This document shows positions 40,180-49,424 of a stretch of DNA of 64,000 nucleotides, one piece after another. The stretch's first letter is position 1. Each line of letters starts with the position of its first letter. Source of the stretch: Achromobacter anxifer (lineage in GTDB: Bacteria > Pseudomonadota > Gammaproteobacteria > Burkholderiales > Burkholderiaceae_B); assembly GCF_903652925.1 (NCBI RefSeq), contig NZ_CAHLAR010000011.1, forward strand, positions 186,001 through 250,000. Reading direction: 5' to 3'. The notes beneath the pieces were generated by a model. The model did no database searches, was not told where the DNA came from, and saw only the letters and a program-made list of their open reading frames with translations. The translations under genes and the position numbers were made by a program.

Positions 40180-43100
40180 ATGTCCGAAGAAGCCGTAACA
40201 ACCCCGTCCCCATTTGTTCATCTGCGCGTGCACTCCGAGTTCTCGGTCGTGGACGGCATCGTGCGCATCCCCGATCTCATCAAGCGCGTGGCCAAGCTGG
40301 GCCAGCCCGCGGTCGCCTTGACCGATCTGTCGAACCTGTTCGGCCTGATCAAGTTCTACAAGGGCGCGCGCGGCGCCGGCGTCAAGCCCATCGCGGGCTG
40401 CGACGTCTGGCTGTCCAACGACGAAGATCCGGCCAAGCCTTTCCGGCTGCTGCTGCTGGTGCGCAACCACCAGGGCTACCTGAATCTTTGCGAATTGCTG
40501 ACCAAGGCCTTCCTGACGAACCAGGGCAAGGGCCGCGCGGAGATCCGCCGCGAATGGCTGCAGGGGCAGGAGGGCCTGATCGCCCTGTCCGGCGGACGCG
40601 GCGGCGACGTGGGCCAGGCGCTGGACGCAGGCAACGCCGTGTCGGCGCTGGCGCTGGCGCGCCAGTGGGCGCATGTGTTCCCGGGCAGTTACTACATTGA
40701 ATTGCAGCGCGCCGGCATGGACGGCGACGAGGCCTACACCCAGGCCGCGATGCGCCTGGCGAGCGAGGCCGGCCTGCCGGTGGTGGCCACGCACCCGGTC
40801 CAGTTCCTGGACGAATTCGAATTCCAGGCGCACGAGGCCCGCGTCTGCATCGCCGAAGGCGAAATCCTGGCCAACCCGCGCCGCGTGCGCCGGTTCAGCA
40901 AGGAGCAGTACCTGCTCAGCTCCGAGGAAATGGCGCGGCGCTTCGCCGACGTGCCCTCGGCGCTGGCCAACACGGTGGAAATCGCCAAGCGCTGCAACCT
41001 GAGCCTCGTGCTGGGCAAGCCGCGCCTGCCCAATTTCCCCACGCCAGAGGGCGTGGGCCTGGACGACTACCTGGTCCAGCTGTCGGAAGAGGGCCTGGAA
41101 AAGCGCATGGCTTTCCTGTTCCCCGACGAGGCCGAACGCGAATCCAAGCGCGAGCAGTACTACGAACGCCTGCGCTGGGAGTGCAAGACCATCATCCAGA
41201 TGGGCTTCCCGGGCTACTTCCTGATCGTGCAGGACTTCATCAACTGGGGCAAGAACAACGGCGTGCCGGTGGGACCGGGCCGGGGTTCCGGTGCGGGCTC
41301 GCTGGTGGCCTACGCCCTGGGCATTACGGACCTGGATCCGATCCGCTACGACTTGCTGTTCGAGCGCTTCCTGAATCCCGAGCGGGTCTCCATGCCCGAC
41401 TTCGATATCGACTTCTGCCAGGACAACCGCGAACGGGTCATCGACTACGTCAAGGAAAAGTACGGCCGCGCCGCCGTGAGCCAGATCGCCACCTTCGGCA
41501 CGCTGGGCGCCAAGGCCGTGGTGCGCGATGCCGGCCGCGTGCTGGACATGCCCTATATGTTCTGCGACGGCCTGTCCAAGCTGATTCCGTTCAACCCGAT
41601 GGATCCCTGGACCCTCGAACGCACCCTGAAGGACGAACCTGCCTTCAAGGACCGCTACGAGCAGGAAGAGGAAGTGCGCGCGCTGGTGGACCTGGCGAAA
41701 CCGCTGGAAGGCCTGACCCGCAACATCGGCATGCACGCCGGCGGCGTGCTCATCGCGCCCGGCAAGCTGACCGACTTCTGCCCGTTGTATTGCCAGCCCG
41801 GCCAGGAGAACAGCGCGGTCTCGCAGTTCGACAAGGACGACGTCGAGGCCGCCGGCCTGGTGAAGTTCGACTTCCTGGGCCTGCGCAACCTGACCATCCT
41901 GGACTGGGCCGTGCGCTACGTGCGCCAGTTCAACGAAGACAAGCGCGACTTCGACGTCATGGCGCTGGCGCTGGACGATCCGGCCGCCTACAAGATCCTG
42001 TGCGACGCCAACACGACCGCGGTGTTCCAGCTGGAATCGCGCGGCATGAAGGAACTGCTGAAGAAGCTGCGGCCGAACACCTTCGAAGACATCATCGCCA
42101 TGCTGGCCCTGTATCGACCGGGGCCGCTGGAATCGGGCATGGTGGACGACTTCGTCAACCGCAAGCACGGCCGCGCCGCAGTGGATTATTTCCACGACGA
42201 CCTGGAAAACACCCTGAAGAGCACCTACGGGGTCATCGTCTACCAGGAACAGGTGATGCTGATCTCGCAGATCATCGGCGGCTATTCGCTGGGCGGCGCC
42301 GACCTGCTGCGACGCGCCATGGGCAAGAAAAAGCCCGAGGAAATGGCCAAGCACCGCGAGCTGTTCGAGCAGGGCGCCAAGGAAAAGGGCCATGACCCGG
42401 ACCTGGCGGTCAAGCTGTTCGACCTGATGGAGAAGTTCGCGGGCTACGGCTTCAACAAGTCGCACTCGGCCGCGTACGCGCTGATCTCGTACCAGACGGC
42501 CTGGCTCAAGGCCTACCATCCGACCGAGTTCCTGGCCGCCACCATGTCCTCGGACATGGACGACACCGACAAGGTCCAGATCTTCTGCCGCGACGCCCAG
42601 GACAACGGCGTCGAGGTGCTGCCGCCGGACGTCAACTTCTCGGGCTACCGCTTCGAGCCGGTTGCCGACAAGCACACCAAGAACGGCAAGCCGCCGCGCA
42701 CCATGCGCTACGGCCTGGGGGCGGTCAAGGGCACGGGGCAGGGCGCGGTCGAGGAAATCCTGCGCGCGCGCAAGGAAGGCGGCCCCTTCCTGAACCTGTT
42801 CGACTTCTGCCGCCGCGTCAGCAAGCACGCGGTCAACCGCCGCACCATCGAAGCCCTGATCAAGGCCGGCGCCTTCGATACCATCGAGCCCAACCGGGCG
42901 GCGATGTTGGCCTCGGTGCCCACCGCCATGGAAGCCGCCGAGCAGGCGGCGCGCAGCGCCAACCAGGCCTCGCTGTTCGGCGACGACAGCGGCGACGTGG
43001 TGGCCGGCGAACTGGCCAAGGTCGCGCCCTGGGACCTGCACAAGAAGCTGACGGAAGAAAAGTCCGCGCTGGGCTACTACTACAGCGGCCACCTGTTCGA

Positions 43101-43674
43101 CGCCTGGCGCGACGAAGTGCGCCGCATCGTGCCGATGCAGCTGGTGCGGGTCGAGCCGCAGCGCGACCTGCAATGGATGTGCGGCGTGCTGGCCAGCGTG
43201 CGCGTCATGATGACCCGCCGCGGCAAGATGGTCTTCGCGGTGCTGGACGACGGCACCGCGCAGGTCGAGATCTCGGTCTTCAACGAGCTCTACGAAAAGC
43301 ACCGCAACCGCCTGCGCGAGGACCAGCTCGTCATCGTCCAGGGCAAGGTCAGCAATGACGACTACTCCGGCGGCATGCGCATCGTGGCCGAACAGCTCTA
43401 CGACCTGCAACTGGCGCGCGAAGCCCGCGCCAAGTCCCTGCGCGTCAAGCTCAACGGCAGCGCCGACGCCGCGCGCCTGCGGCAGATGCTGAATCCGTTC
43501 CGGGCCGAGCCCGAGAACGGCATTCCCGGCGTGCCGGTCGACATCGTCTATACCAAGAACAATTTCCTGTGCACGGTCCGCCTGGGCGAGGAGTGGCGCG
43601 TCCGCATGGCCGACACGCTGCTTGCCAACCTGAACGAGTGGACCAAGCCGAATGGCGTGGAGGTCACCTATTGA
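40180..43674 (+). CDS. dnaE: DNA polymerase III alpha subunit
   Basis: This 1164-residue replicative polymerase subunit matches E. coli DnaE (1160 residues). The N-terminal PHP domain begins 'FVHLRVHSEFSVVDG'. The catalytic aspartates D409 and D411 lie in 'PDFDIDFCQD', with the third at D564 in 'VKFDFLGLRN'. Helix-hairpin-helix and OB-fold segments ('GVLASVRVMMTRRGKMVF') follow near residues 840-1080. It heads a same-strand run of six LPS/glycan genes whose first member overlaps its stop, an arrangement I recall from Bordetella. Confidence 0.97.
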   Translation: MSEEAVTTPSPFVHLRVHSEFSVVDGIVRIPDLIKRVAKLGQPAVALTDLSNLFGLIKFYKGARGAGVKPIAGCDVWLSNDEDPAKPFRLLLLVRNHQGYLNLCELLTKAFLTNQGKGRAEIRREWLQGQEGLIALSGGRGGDVGQALDAGNAVSALALARQWAHVFPGSYYIELQRAGMDGDEAYTQAAMRLASEAGLPVVATHPVQFLDEFEFQAHEARVCIAEGEILANPRRVRRFSKEQYLLSSEEMARRFADVPSALANTVEIAKRCNLSLVLGKPRLPNFPTPEGVGLDDYLVQLSEEGLEKRMAFLFPDEAERESKREQYYERLRWECKTIIQMGFPGYFLIVQDFINWGKNNGVPVGPGRGSGAGSLVAYALGITDLDPIRYDLLFERFLNPERVSMPDFDIDFCQDNRERVIDYVKEKYGRAAVSQIATFGTLGAKAVVRDAGRVLDMPYMFCDGLSKLIPFNPMDPWTLERTLKDEPAFKDRYEQEEEVRALVDLAKPLEGLTRNIGMHAGGVLIAPGKLTDFCPLYCQPGQENSAVSQFDKDDVEAAGLVKFDFLGLRNLTILDWAVRYVRQFNEDKRDFDVMALALDDPAAYKILCDANTTAVFQLESRGMKELLKKLRPNTFEDIIAMLALYRPGPLESGMVDDFVNRKHGRAAVDYFHDDLENTLKSTYGVIVYQEQVMLISQIIGGYSLGGADLLRRAMGKKKPEEMAKHRELFEQGAKEKGHDPDLAVKLFDLMEKFAGYGFNKSHSAAYALISYQTAWLKAYHPTEFLAATMSSDMDDTDKVQIFCRDAQDNGVEVLPPDVNFSGYRFEPVADKHTKNGKPPRTMRYGLGAVKGTGQGAVEEILRARKEGGPFLNLFDFCRRVSKHAVNRRTIEALIKAGAFDTIEPNRAAMLASVPTAMEAAEQAARSANQASLFGDDSGDVVAGELAKVAPWDLHKKLTEEKSALGYYYSGHLFDAWRDEVRRIVPMQLVRVEPQRDLQWMCGVLASVRVMMTRRGKMVFAVLDDGTAQVEISVFNELYEKHRNRLREDQLVIVQGKVSNDDYSGGMRIVAEQLYDLQLAREARAKSLRVKLNGSADAARLRQMLNPFRAEPENGIPGVPVDIVYTKNNFLCTVRLGEEWRVRMADTLLANLNEWTKPNGVEVTY

Positions 43675-44774
43675 TGCCTAGCCTGCGTATCGTTCACTCG
43701 GAGGCCGCCACCAGCTTCGGCGGCCAGGAAGGCAGGATCTTCAAGGAGATGACCGCCATGCGCGCGCGCGGCCATCACATGGAAGCCATCTGCCAGCCCA
43801 ATGCGCAACTGGCCGAACGCCTGTCGGATGCCGGCTTTCCCGTGCACACGCTGGAAATGGATGGCGCGGTGAATTACCTGAAAGGCATCGCCACCATCCG
43901 CGGCATCCTGCGCGAAGGCCGCTTCGACGTGCTCAACACCCACAGCCGACGCGACACGGTCATCGCCGCCGCCGCCGGACGGCTGGCGGGAACGCCGCTG
44001 ATCGTGCGGACCCGGCACTTGTCGAACAAGGTGGGGTCGTTATGGTCCTACACCTGTCTGCCGCACAGGGTCACGACGGTCAGTGATCATGTGCGCCAAC
44101 ACCTCATCGACCGCGGCGTGGCTGCCAGCAAGGTGGCGACCGTCTATTCCCCCATCGTGCTGCCGCCGCCCGTCGAACGTTCCACGCTGCGCGAGGAACT
44201 GGGCCTGGCCGACGACGATATCGTGGTCGGCTGCGTGGCCGTCATGCGCGCCACCAAGGGCCACAAGGACCTGATCGATGCGATCGCGCCGCTGATGGCC
44301 AGCCGGCCCAAACTGCACTTGGTGTTCGTCGGCGGCGGTTCGCCGGTGTTCGAGCAGACCCAGGCCTATGTGGCTGAACTCGGGCTGCAGGACCGCATCC
44401 ACCTGATGGGGATGCGGCGCGACGTGCCCAACCTGCTGGCGGGTTTCGACCTGTTTGCCCTGGCGACGCAGCAGGAAGCCTCCGGCACCGTCTACGTCGA
44501 GGCGCAGGCCAGCGGCCTGCCCGTGATCGGCACGGACGTCGGCGGGGTGTCCGAAATGTTCCGCGATGGTGAAACCGGCATCCTGGTTCCGCCCAAGGAT
44601 TCCCAGGCGCTGACCGCGGCGCTGGAGCGCCTGATCGACGACGGCGCCCTGCGCCGCCGCATGGGCCAGGCCGGCCGCAAGATGGTCTGGGACGAGGGCG
44701 TGTTCTCGCCCGCCCGGCTGGCGGAGACGACCGAGGCTGTCTATACCCGATGGCTGGCGGAGCGCGCCGGATGA
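43674..44774 (+). CDS. Glycosyltransferase family 4 (LPS core type)
   Basis: This 366-residue GT-B retaining glycosyltransferase is probably cytoplasmic-face, acting on LPS core. The N-terminal acceptor domain starts 'LRIVHSEAATSFGGQEGRIF'. The C-terminal GT4 donor domain has 'VGCVAVMRATKGHKDLIDA' near residue 180 and the E-x7-E region 'EASGTVYVEAQASGLPVIGTD' near residue 265. I start at ATG 43674, overlapping the dnaE stop by one base. It is followed by a polysaccharide deacetylase with a 4-bp overlap. Sugar specificity is unknown. Confidence 0.88.
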   Translation: MPSLRIVHSEAATSFGGQEGRIFKEMTAMRARGHHMEAICQPNAQLAERLSDAGFPVHTLEMDGAVNYLKGIATIRGILREGRFDVLNTHSRRDTVIAAAAGRLAGTPLIVRTRHLSNKVGSLWSYTCLPHRVTTVSDHVRQHLIDRGVAASKVATVYSPIVLPPPVERSTLREELGLADDDIVVGCVAVMRATKGHKDLIDAIAPLMASRPKLHLVFVGGGSPVFEQTQAYVAELGLQDRIHLMGMRRDVPNLLAGFDLFALATQQEASGTVYVEAQASGLPVIGTDVGGVSEMFRDGETGILVPPKDSQALTAALERLIDDGALRRRMGQAGRKMVWDEGVFSPARLAETTEAVYTRWLAERAG

Positions 44775-45619
44775 ACGCGCCCAACGTCCCGGTGCTGATG
44801 TATCACCACGTCACGCCGGCCGGCGGCATGATCGCGGCCACGCCCGAGGTGTTCGAGGCGCAGGTTTCGCGCCTGGCCCGCGCCGGCTACCAGTCGCTGT
44901 CCGCCGATCAGTTCGCGACCTACCTGGCCGGCGGCGCCGCGCCTGAACGCTCGGTGCTGATCACCTTCGACGACGGCTACCTGAATAATTGGGTGCATGC
45001 GCATCCGATCCTGGCGCGCCATGGCATGCGCGCCGTGCTGTTCACCATTACGGGCTGGATCGGCGACGGCCCCGTCCGGCCGCACGCGGGGCAGGGCGGC
45101 CCCTTGCCCGCCACACCCGACCACGACGCCTGCAAGCAGCTGGTGGCGGCCGGCAGGACCGACGAGGCCATGCTGCGCTGGAGCGAGATCGAGGCCATGC
45201 GCGCGGCGGGCACCTTCGAATTCCATTCCCACACGCATACCCACACCCGCTGGGACAAGGTCTGCGGCGCAGATGCGGATGCCAAGCGTGCCCATATCGC
45301 CCAGGAGCTGCAGGAGTCCCGCGACACCCTCGCGCGCCGCCTTGGTTCCGCCAGCGACCATCTCTGCTGGCCGCAAGGCTATTTCGACGCCGATTACGTG
45401 GCCGCGGCCCGGCAGGCCGGGTTCCGCCACTTGTACACTACCGACCCTTTCGGCCAGAACACCCCCGGCGCGGACCCCGAACACATTTACCGTTTCGCGG
45501 TGCGCAACCAGGGCGGCTCCTGGCTGAACCGGCGCATCTGGCTGTCGCGCGATCCCTTCTGGGGCCCGCGCTTTCATGCCTGGAAAGCCTGGAAAAAGCG
45601 TCTCAGGAATCGCGGATGA
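44771..45619 (+). CDS. Polysaccharide deacetylase (CE4/NodB fold), first copy
   Basis: This is a 282-residue CE4-type deacetylase. It opens 'NVPVLMYHHVTP'; the catalytic/metal motif 1 is 'LITFDDGYLNNW' (about residues 65-76) and motif 2 is 'FEFHSHTHTHTRWD' (about 152-165), with the His pair for a divalent metal. Short 'WPQGYFDADY' serves as motif 3. It has no signal peptide, so it probably removes an N-acetyl group from a sugar on the cytoplasmic side, plausibly GlcNAc or GalNAc of the LPS core. Overlaps its neighbours by 4 bp on both sides. Confidence 0.87.
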   Translation: MNAPNVPVLMYHHVTPAGGMIAATPEVFEAQVSRLARAGYQSLSADQFATYLAGGAAPERSVLITFDDGYLNNWVHAHPILARHGMRAVLFTITGWIGDGPVRPHAGQGGPLPATPDHDACKQLVAAGRTDEAMLRWSEIEAMRAAGTFEFHSHTHTHTRWDKVCGADADAKRAHIAQELQESRDTLARRLGSASDHLCWPQGYFDADYVAAARQAGFRHLYTTDPFGQNTPGADPEHIYRFAVRNQGGSWLNRRIWLSRDPFWGPRFHAWKAWKKRLRNRG

Positions 45620-46368
45620 AGCTATCTGTCATCATCATCACCAAGAACGAGGCGGCCAACATTGCCGCCTGCCTCAAGTCCGTGGCCTTCGCCGACGAAT
45701 TCATCGTGGTGGATTCGGGCAGCACTGACGGCACCGTCGAACTGGCGCGCGCCTTGGGCGCGCGGGTGGAAGTCACGCCGGACTGGCCCGGTTTCGGGCC
45801 GCAGAAGAACCGGGCGCTGGACCTGGCGACGGGCGACTGGGTGCTGTCCATCGACGCCGACGAGCGCGTCACGCCGGAACTGGCGCAGGAAATCCAGGAC
45901 GTGCTGCGCGCGCCGCGCGCCGACACCTATGAGATTGCGCGCCTGTCGAATTTCTGCGGCCGCGACATCCGCCATAGCGGCTGGTGGCCCGATTACGTGC
46001 TGCGGCTGTTCAAGCGCGGCACGGCGCGCTTCACGGACGCCGCCGTGCATGAACGGGTGGTGCCGGCCAACGGCCAGCCGCTGCAGATGCGCGGCTATTT
46101 CAACCACTATCCCTACGACAACCTGGACGCGCTGATCACCAAGGTCAACCGCTACTCGTCCGACGCCGCGGCCATGATGTACGCCAAGGGCCGGCGCACC
46201 TCGATCTTCGGCGCGTTGGGCCATGGTTTCTGGACCTTTGTGCGCATCTACCTGATCCGCCGAGGCTTCCTGGACGGCAAGCACGGCCTGGTGCTGGCCG
46301 TTACTGCGTCGGCTGGCAGTTTCTTCCGCTATTCAAAGCTGATGTTCCTGGCCGAGAAGAAGAAGTGA
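45616..46368 (+). CDS. Glycosyltransferase family 2 (WaaE/KdtX-like)
   Basis: This 250-residue GT-A glycosyltransferase resembles WaaE/KdtX (core beta-1,4-glucosyltransferase group). The N-terminus 'KLSVIIITKNEAANIAACL' is followed by 'VVDSGSTDGT', the DxD-type 'LSIDADERVTPEL' near residue 80, then 'WWPDYVLRLFKRG' and 'VHERVV', which are distinctive of the WaaE branch. It starts at an ATG overlapping the preceding stop and ends overlapping the next gene's GTG, so it is within a tightly coupled operon. The likely role is adding glucose or heptose to the inner core. Confidence 0.88.
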   Translation: MKLSVIIITKNEAANIAACLKSVAFADEFIVVDSGSTDGTVELARALGARVEVTPDWPGFGPQKNRALDLATGDWVLSIDADERVTPELAQEIQDVLRAPRADTYEIARLSNFCGRDIRHSGWWPDYVLRLFKRGTARFTDAAVHERVVPANGQPLQMRGYFNHYPYDNLDALITKVNRYSSDAAAMMYAKGRRTSIFGALGHGFWTFVRIYLIRRGFLDGKHGLVLAVTASAGSFFRYSKLMFLAEKKK

Positions 46369-47474
46369 AGATTCTCTACACGAACTTCCACGCCGGCAAT
46401 GGCGGGGGGCACGTCACCTACATCATCAATCTGGCCAAGGCCCTGTCCAAGGACCACCAGATCACGGTTGCGGCGCCGGCCACCAGCCGGTTGTACCGCT
46501 ACGCCAAGGCGATTCCGGGCGTGACCGTGCAGGACATGCAGTACACGACGCGCCCATCCTCCTGGTTCAAGGACCGCGCGCAACTGCGCCGCCTGATCAA
46601 GGCCGGCGGCTTCGACATCATTCACGCCAACGGCTCGGCCGACCACAAGCAGGTCATGCTGGCCACGCTGGGCATGCGCAAGCGTCCGCGCATCGTCTTC
46701 ACCAAGCACAACGACCATCCGCTGACGAGCTTCGGCCACAAGCTGCGCGCAGCGCTGGCCACCGATCACTCCATCGCGGTCAGCGACTACGTGCACCGTC
46801 TGATGCAGCCGTCGCCCTATGGCCGGCGTCCCATCACCACGATACGCCACGGCATCGACACCAACTTCTTCGCGCCGCCGCCCGCGGAAAGCCTGGACAA
46901 GCTGCGCGCCATCTTCTTCGGGCCCGATTGGCAGGGCAAGCTCTTGCTGGGCAGCGCCGGCGGCACCGACTACGACAAGGGCTGGCTCGACCTGGTGGCT
47001 GCGGCCGCAGCCTTGCCGCCTGAGGACCGCAAGCGCGTGCTGCTGATGGTGGCGGGCGATCCACCCAACGAGGCCAAGCTGGCGCGGGTGCGCGAACTGG
47101 GCATGATCGAGCAGGTTCGGTTTCCCGGCCTGCTCGACGATGTGCGGGCGGCGCTGGCGTCCTGCCATGCCGGCTTCGTGCTGTCGTATCGCGAGGCCCT
47201 GTCGTTCGCCTGCCGCGAGATCATGGGGCTGGGGCTGCCCGCCCTGGTCAGCGACGCGGGCGGCCTGCCCGAGAACGTGACCGACGGCGTGGACGGCTGG
47301 ATCGTGCCGGCCCGCGACGTGCCCGCCATCACCGCCAAGCTGCGCTTCATGCTGGATCACCCCGAAGCCGTGCGCGCCATGGGCGCCCGCGCCCGGGAAA
47401 CCAGCCTGCGGGACTTCAACCTGGAACGTTTCGCGGCCGCCACAGTGGACGTATACCGGCGCACGCTGGCTTGA
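46365..47474 (+). CDS. Glycosyltransferase family 4, second copy
   Basis: This is a 369-residue GT-B glycosyltransferase. The N-terminal domain starts 'KILYTNFHAGNGGGHVTYI' with a Gly-rich acceptor loop. The donor domain contains 'LLGSAGGTDYDKGWLDLVAA' near residue 195 and 'SYREALSFACREIMGLGLPALVSD' region near residue 270 (E-x7-E motif). It begins with GTG overlapping the WaaE-like stop. It belongs to the LPS-core run; acceptor and sugar unknown. Confidence 0.87.
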   Translation: MKILYTNFHAGNGGGHVTYIINLAKALSKDHQITVAAPATSRLYRYAKAIPGVTVQDMQYTTRPSSWFKDRAQLRRLIKAGGFDIIHANGSADHKQVMLATLGMRKRPRIVFTKHNDHPLTSFGHKLRAALATDHSIAVSDYVHRLMQPSPYGRRPITTIRHGIDTNFFAPPPAESLDKLRAIFFGPDWQGKLLLGSAGGTDYDKGWLDLVAAAAALPPEDRKRVLLMVAGDPPNEAKLARVRELGMIEQVRFPGLLDDVRAALASCHAGFVLSYREALSFACREIMGLGLPALVSDAGGLPENVTDGVDGWIVPARDVPAITAKLRFMLDHPEAVRAMGARARETSLRDFNLERFAAATVDVYRRTLA

Positions 47475-47498
47475 GGCCGGGCTTTATAATCCGTCCCT

Positions 47499-48224
47499 AT
47501 GTCTATCCCCATACTCATGTACCACCAGATCGGCGAGCCCAATCCCAAGGGCACGCCGTTTCGCGGCCTGACGGTGCACCCCGACAGCTTCGCCCGGCAG
47601 ATGCGCTGGATGCGCCGGCTGGGCTATCGCGGCCTGTCCATGCGCGACGTCATGCCCTATGTGCGCGGCGAGCGCCAGGGCAAGGTATTCGGCCTCACGT
47701 TCGACGACGGCTACCGTAACGTGCACCACAACGCCATGCCGGTCTTGAGCGAACTGGGTTTTACCGCCACCAACTATTTCGTGGCGCACCAGTTCGACGG
47801 CGGCAATGTGTGGGACCTGGAAAAAGGCATTCCCTTCTCGGCCCTGATGACCGTGAACGAAATGCGGGAATGGGCGCAGGCCGGCAACGAGGTCGGCTCG
47901 CATACGCTGGACCACGTCCATCTGCCTGAAATGGCGCCCGAGGAAGCCCGCCGCCAGATCGTCCAGTCCAAGGACGAGCTGGAGCAGGCGCTGGGCGCGC
48001 CGGTCACGGCCTTCTGCTATCCCTATGGCGACCACGGCCCGGAGCACCGGGTCATGGCGCGCGAGGCCGGCTACGACAACGCCACGCTGACCCAGCGCGG
48101 CCTGGCGGCGGCCTCCGACGATCCCTTCGGCCTGCCGCGGGTGACGGTGTCGCGCTCCACCAACATCATCCGTTTCCTGCAGAAGTGCCTGACCCGGTAT
48201 GAAGACTCCCGCCGGCGCGCTTGA
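47499..48224 (+). CDS. Polysaccharide deacetylase (CE4/NodB fold), second copy
   Basis: This is a 241-residue CE4 deacetylase without signal peptide. It opens 'IPILMYHQIGEPNPKGTPF'; motif 1 is 'GLTFDDGYRNVHHN' (about residues 65-78), motif 2 is 'NEVGSHTLDHVHL' (about 129-141), and motif 3 is 'FCYPYGDHG' (about 170-178). It is a distinct branch from the deacetylase 2.7 kb upstream. A TATAAT box (47485-47490) lies in the 24-bp gap before its ATG and could be an internal promoter. It overlaps the next glycosyltransferase by 26 bp. Confidence 0.87.
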   Translation: MSIPILMYHQIGEPNPKGTPFRGLTVHPDSFARQMRWMRRLGYRGLSMRDVMPYVRGERQGKVFGLTFDDGYRNVHHNAMPVLSELGFTATNYFVAHQFDGGNVWDLEKGIPFSALMTVNEMREWAQAGNEVGSHTLDHVHLPEMAPEEARRQIVQSKDELEQALGAPVTAFCYPYGDHGPEHRVMAREAGYDNATLTQRGLAAASDDPFGLPRVTVSRSTNIIRFLQKCLTRYEDSRRRA

Positions 48225-49347
48225 GCGGCGCCTGCGCATCGCGCTGCTGGTCGACCGCTTCGGCAACCGCTTTGGCGGCGCCGAAGCCTATGGCGTGGAG
48301 CTGATGCGGGTGCTGGGCCAGCGCCACGACGTCTCCGTGGTGGCGCGCGATTTCGACAGCGATCTGCCGTTTCCCTTCCTGCCCGTGCGTTTCCCGGGCT
48401 GGTTGCCCAGCTGGATGCGCGTGTTGTATTTCGCCTGGCGCGCCGACCGCCTGACCCGCGGCCGCTACGACATCGTGCATTCGCACATGAACGGCTGGGC
48501 CGGAGAAATCCAGGTCATGCACGTGACGCCGGTGCGCTACAACCGCCTGACCCGGGTCAAGCCTCTGAAGCGCCTGACCGCCTGGCTCAGCCCGCGCCTG
48601 GCCACCTACCTGCTGCTGGAAAAGTGGCGCGTGCGCCAGGCGCCGGCGCGGCGGGTGGTGGCGGTGTCCGGCCTGATCATGGACCAGCTGCACCGCAGCT
48701 ATGGTCCGCAGTTGCCGGTGGACATCATCGCGCCGGGGGTCAAGCTGCCCACCGCCGCGCAGATGGACGGACGCGAGGCGACCCGCGCCAGCCTGGGCTG
48801 GGACGCTGACACCATCGGCTGCCTGCTGGTCGCCCGCAATCCCTTGCGCAAGGGACTGCCGGCCCTGCTGGACGCTCTGGCGCAACTGCCGCCGCAATAC
48901 CGGCTGCTGGTGGTGGGCGCAGACCAGCCCACCCGCGATCGCGTGCAGGCGGCCGGCGCAATCGCCAGCCGCGTCACCCTGATCGACCCCACGCCCGATG
49001 TCGCGCGCTACTTCAGCGCCGCCGACATCTATGCGCACCCGACGCTCAACGACAGCTACGGCATGGCGCCGCTGGAGGCCATGTCGCACGGCTTGCCCGT
49101 GGTGGTCAGTTCGCCCGCCTATTGCGGCTTCGCGCAATACCTGTCGGCGGGCAAGGATGCGCTCATCCTGCAGGACCCGCGCGATGGGGCGCAGCTGGCG
49201 CAGGCGCTGGAGCGGCTGGGTTCCGAACCCGGATTGCGTGCGGCCCTGGCCGAACGCGGCCTGGCAATCGCCCGCGAGCAAAGCTGGGAAGCCGTGGCCG
49301 CGCGTTACGAGGCGCTGTACGAAAAGGTGCTGCAGGAGCGCGGCTGA
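48199..49347 (+). CDS. Glycosyltransferase family 4, third copy
   Basis: This 382-residue GT-B enzyme has N-terminal 'LRIALLVDRFGNRFGGAEAYGVEL' containing the GGAE acceptor loop. Its GT4 donor domain has 'LLVARNPLRKGLPALLDAL' near residue 210 and 'HPTLNDSYGMAPLEAMSHGLP' near residue 280 (E-x7-E). It resembles WaaG-type core transferases. The ATG lies inside the end of the deacetylase gene (26-bp overlap). It is the last gene of the dnaE-linked run, followed by a GC-rich spacer with short repeats. Confidence 0.87.
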   Translation: MKTPAGALERRLRIALLVDRFGNRFGGAEAYGVELMRVLGQRHDVSVVARDFDSDLPFPFLPVRFPGWLPSWMRVLYFAWRADRLTRGRYDIVHSHMNGWAGEIQVMHVTPVRYNRLTRVKPLKRLTAWLSPRLATYLLLEKWRVRQAPARRVVAVSGLIMDQLHRSYGPQLPVDIIAPGVKLPTAAQMDGREATRASLGWDADTIGCLLVARNPLRKGLPALLDALAQLPPQYRLLVVGADQPTRDRVQAAGAIASRVTLIDPTPDVARYFSAADIYAHPTLNDSYGMAPLEAMSHGLPVVVSSPAYCGFAQYLSAGKDALILQDPRDGAQLAQALERLGSEPGLRAALAERGLAIAREQSWEAVAARYEALYEKVLQERG

Positions 49348-49424
49348 GGCTGGCCGGGGCTGACCGGGTTGGCGGGACGGACCAGGCTGGCCGGGCCGCA
49401 AGGCTCGGGGCAGGGTGGCCGGCT

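Noticed and set aside
40162-43410. 1082-codon open frame on the minus strand
   Set aside because: It is exactly antisense to dnaE; long only because of codon bias of the sense gene.
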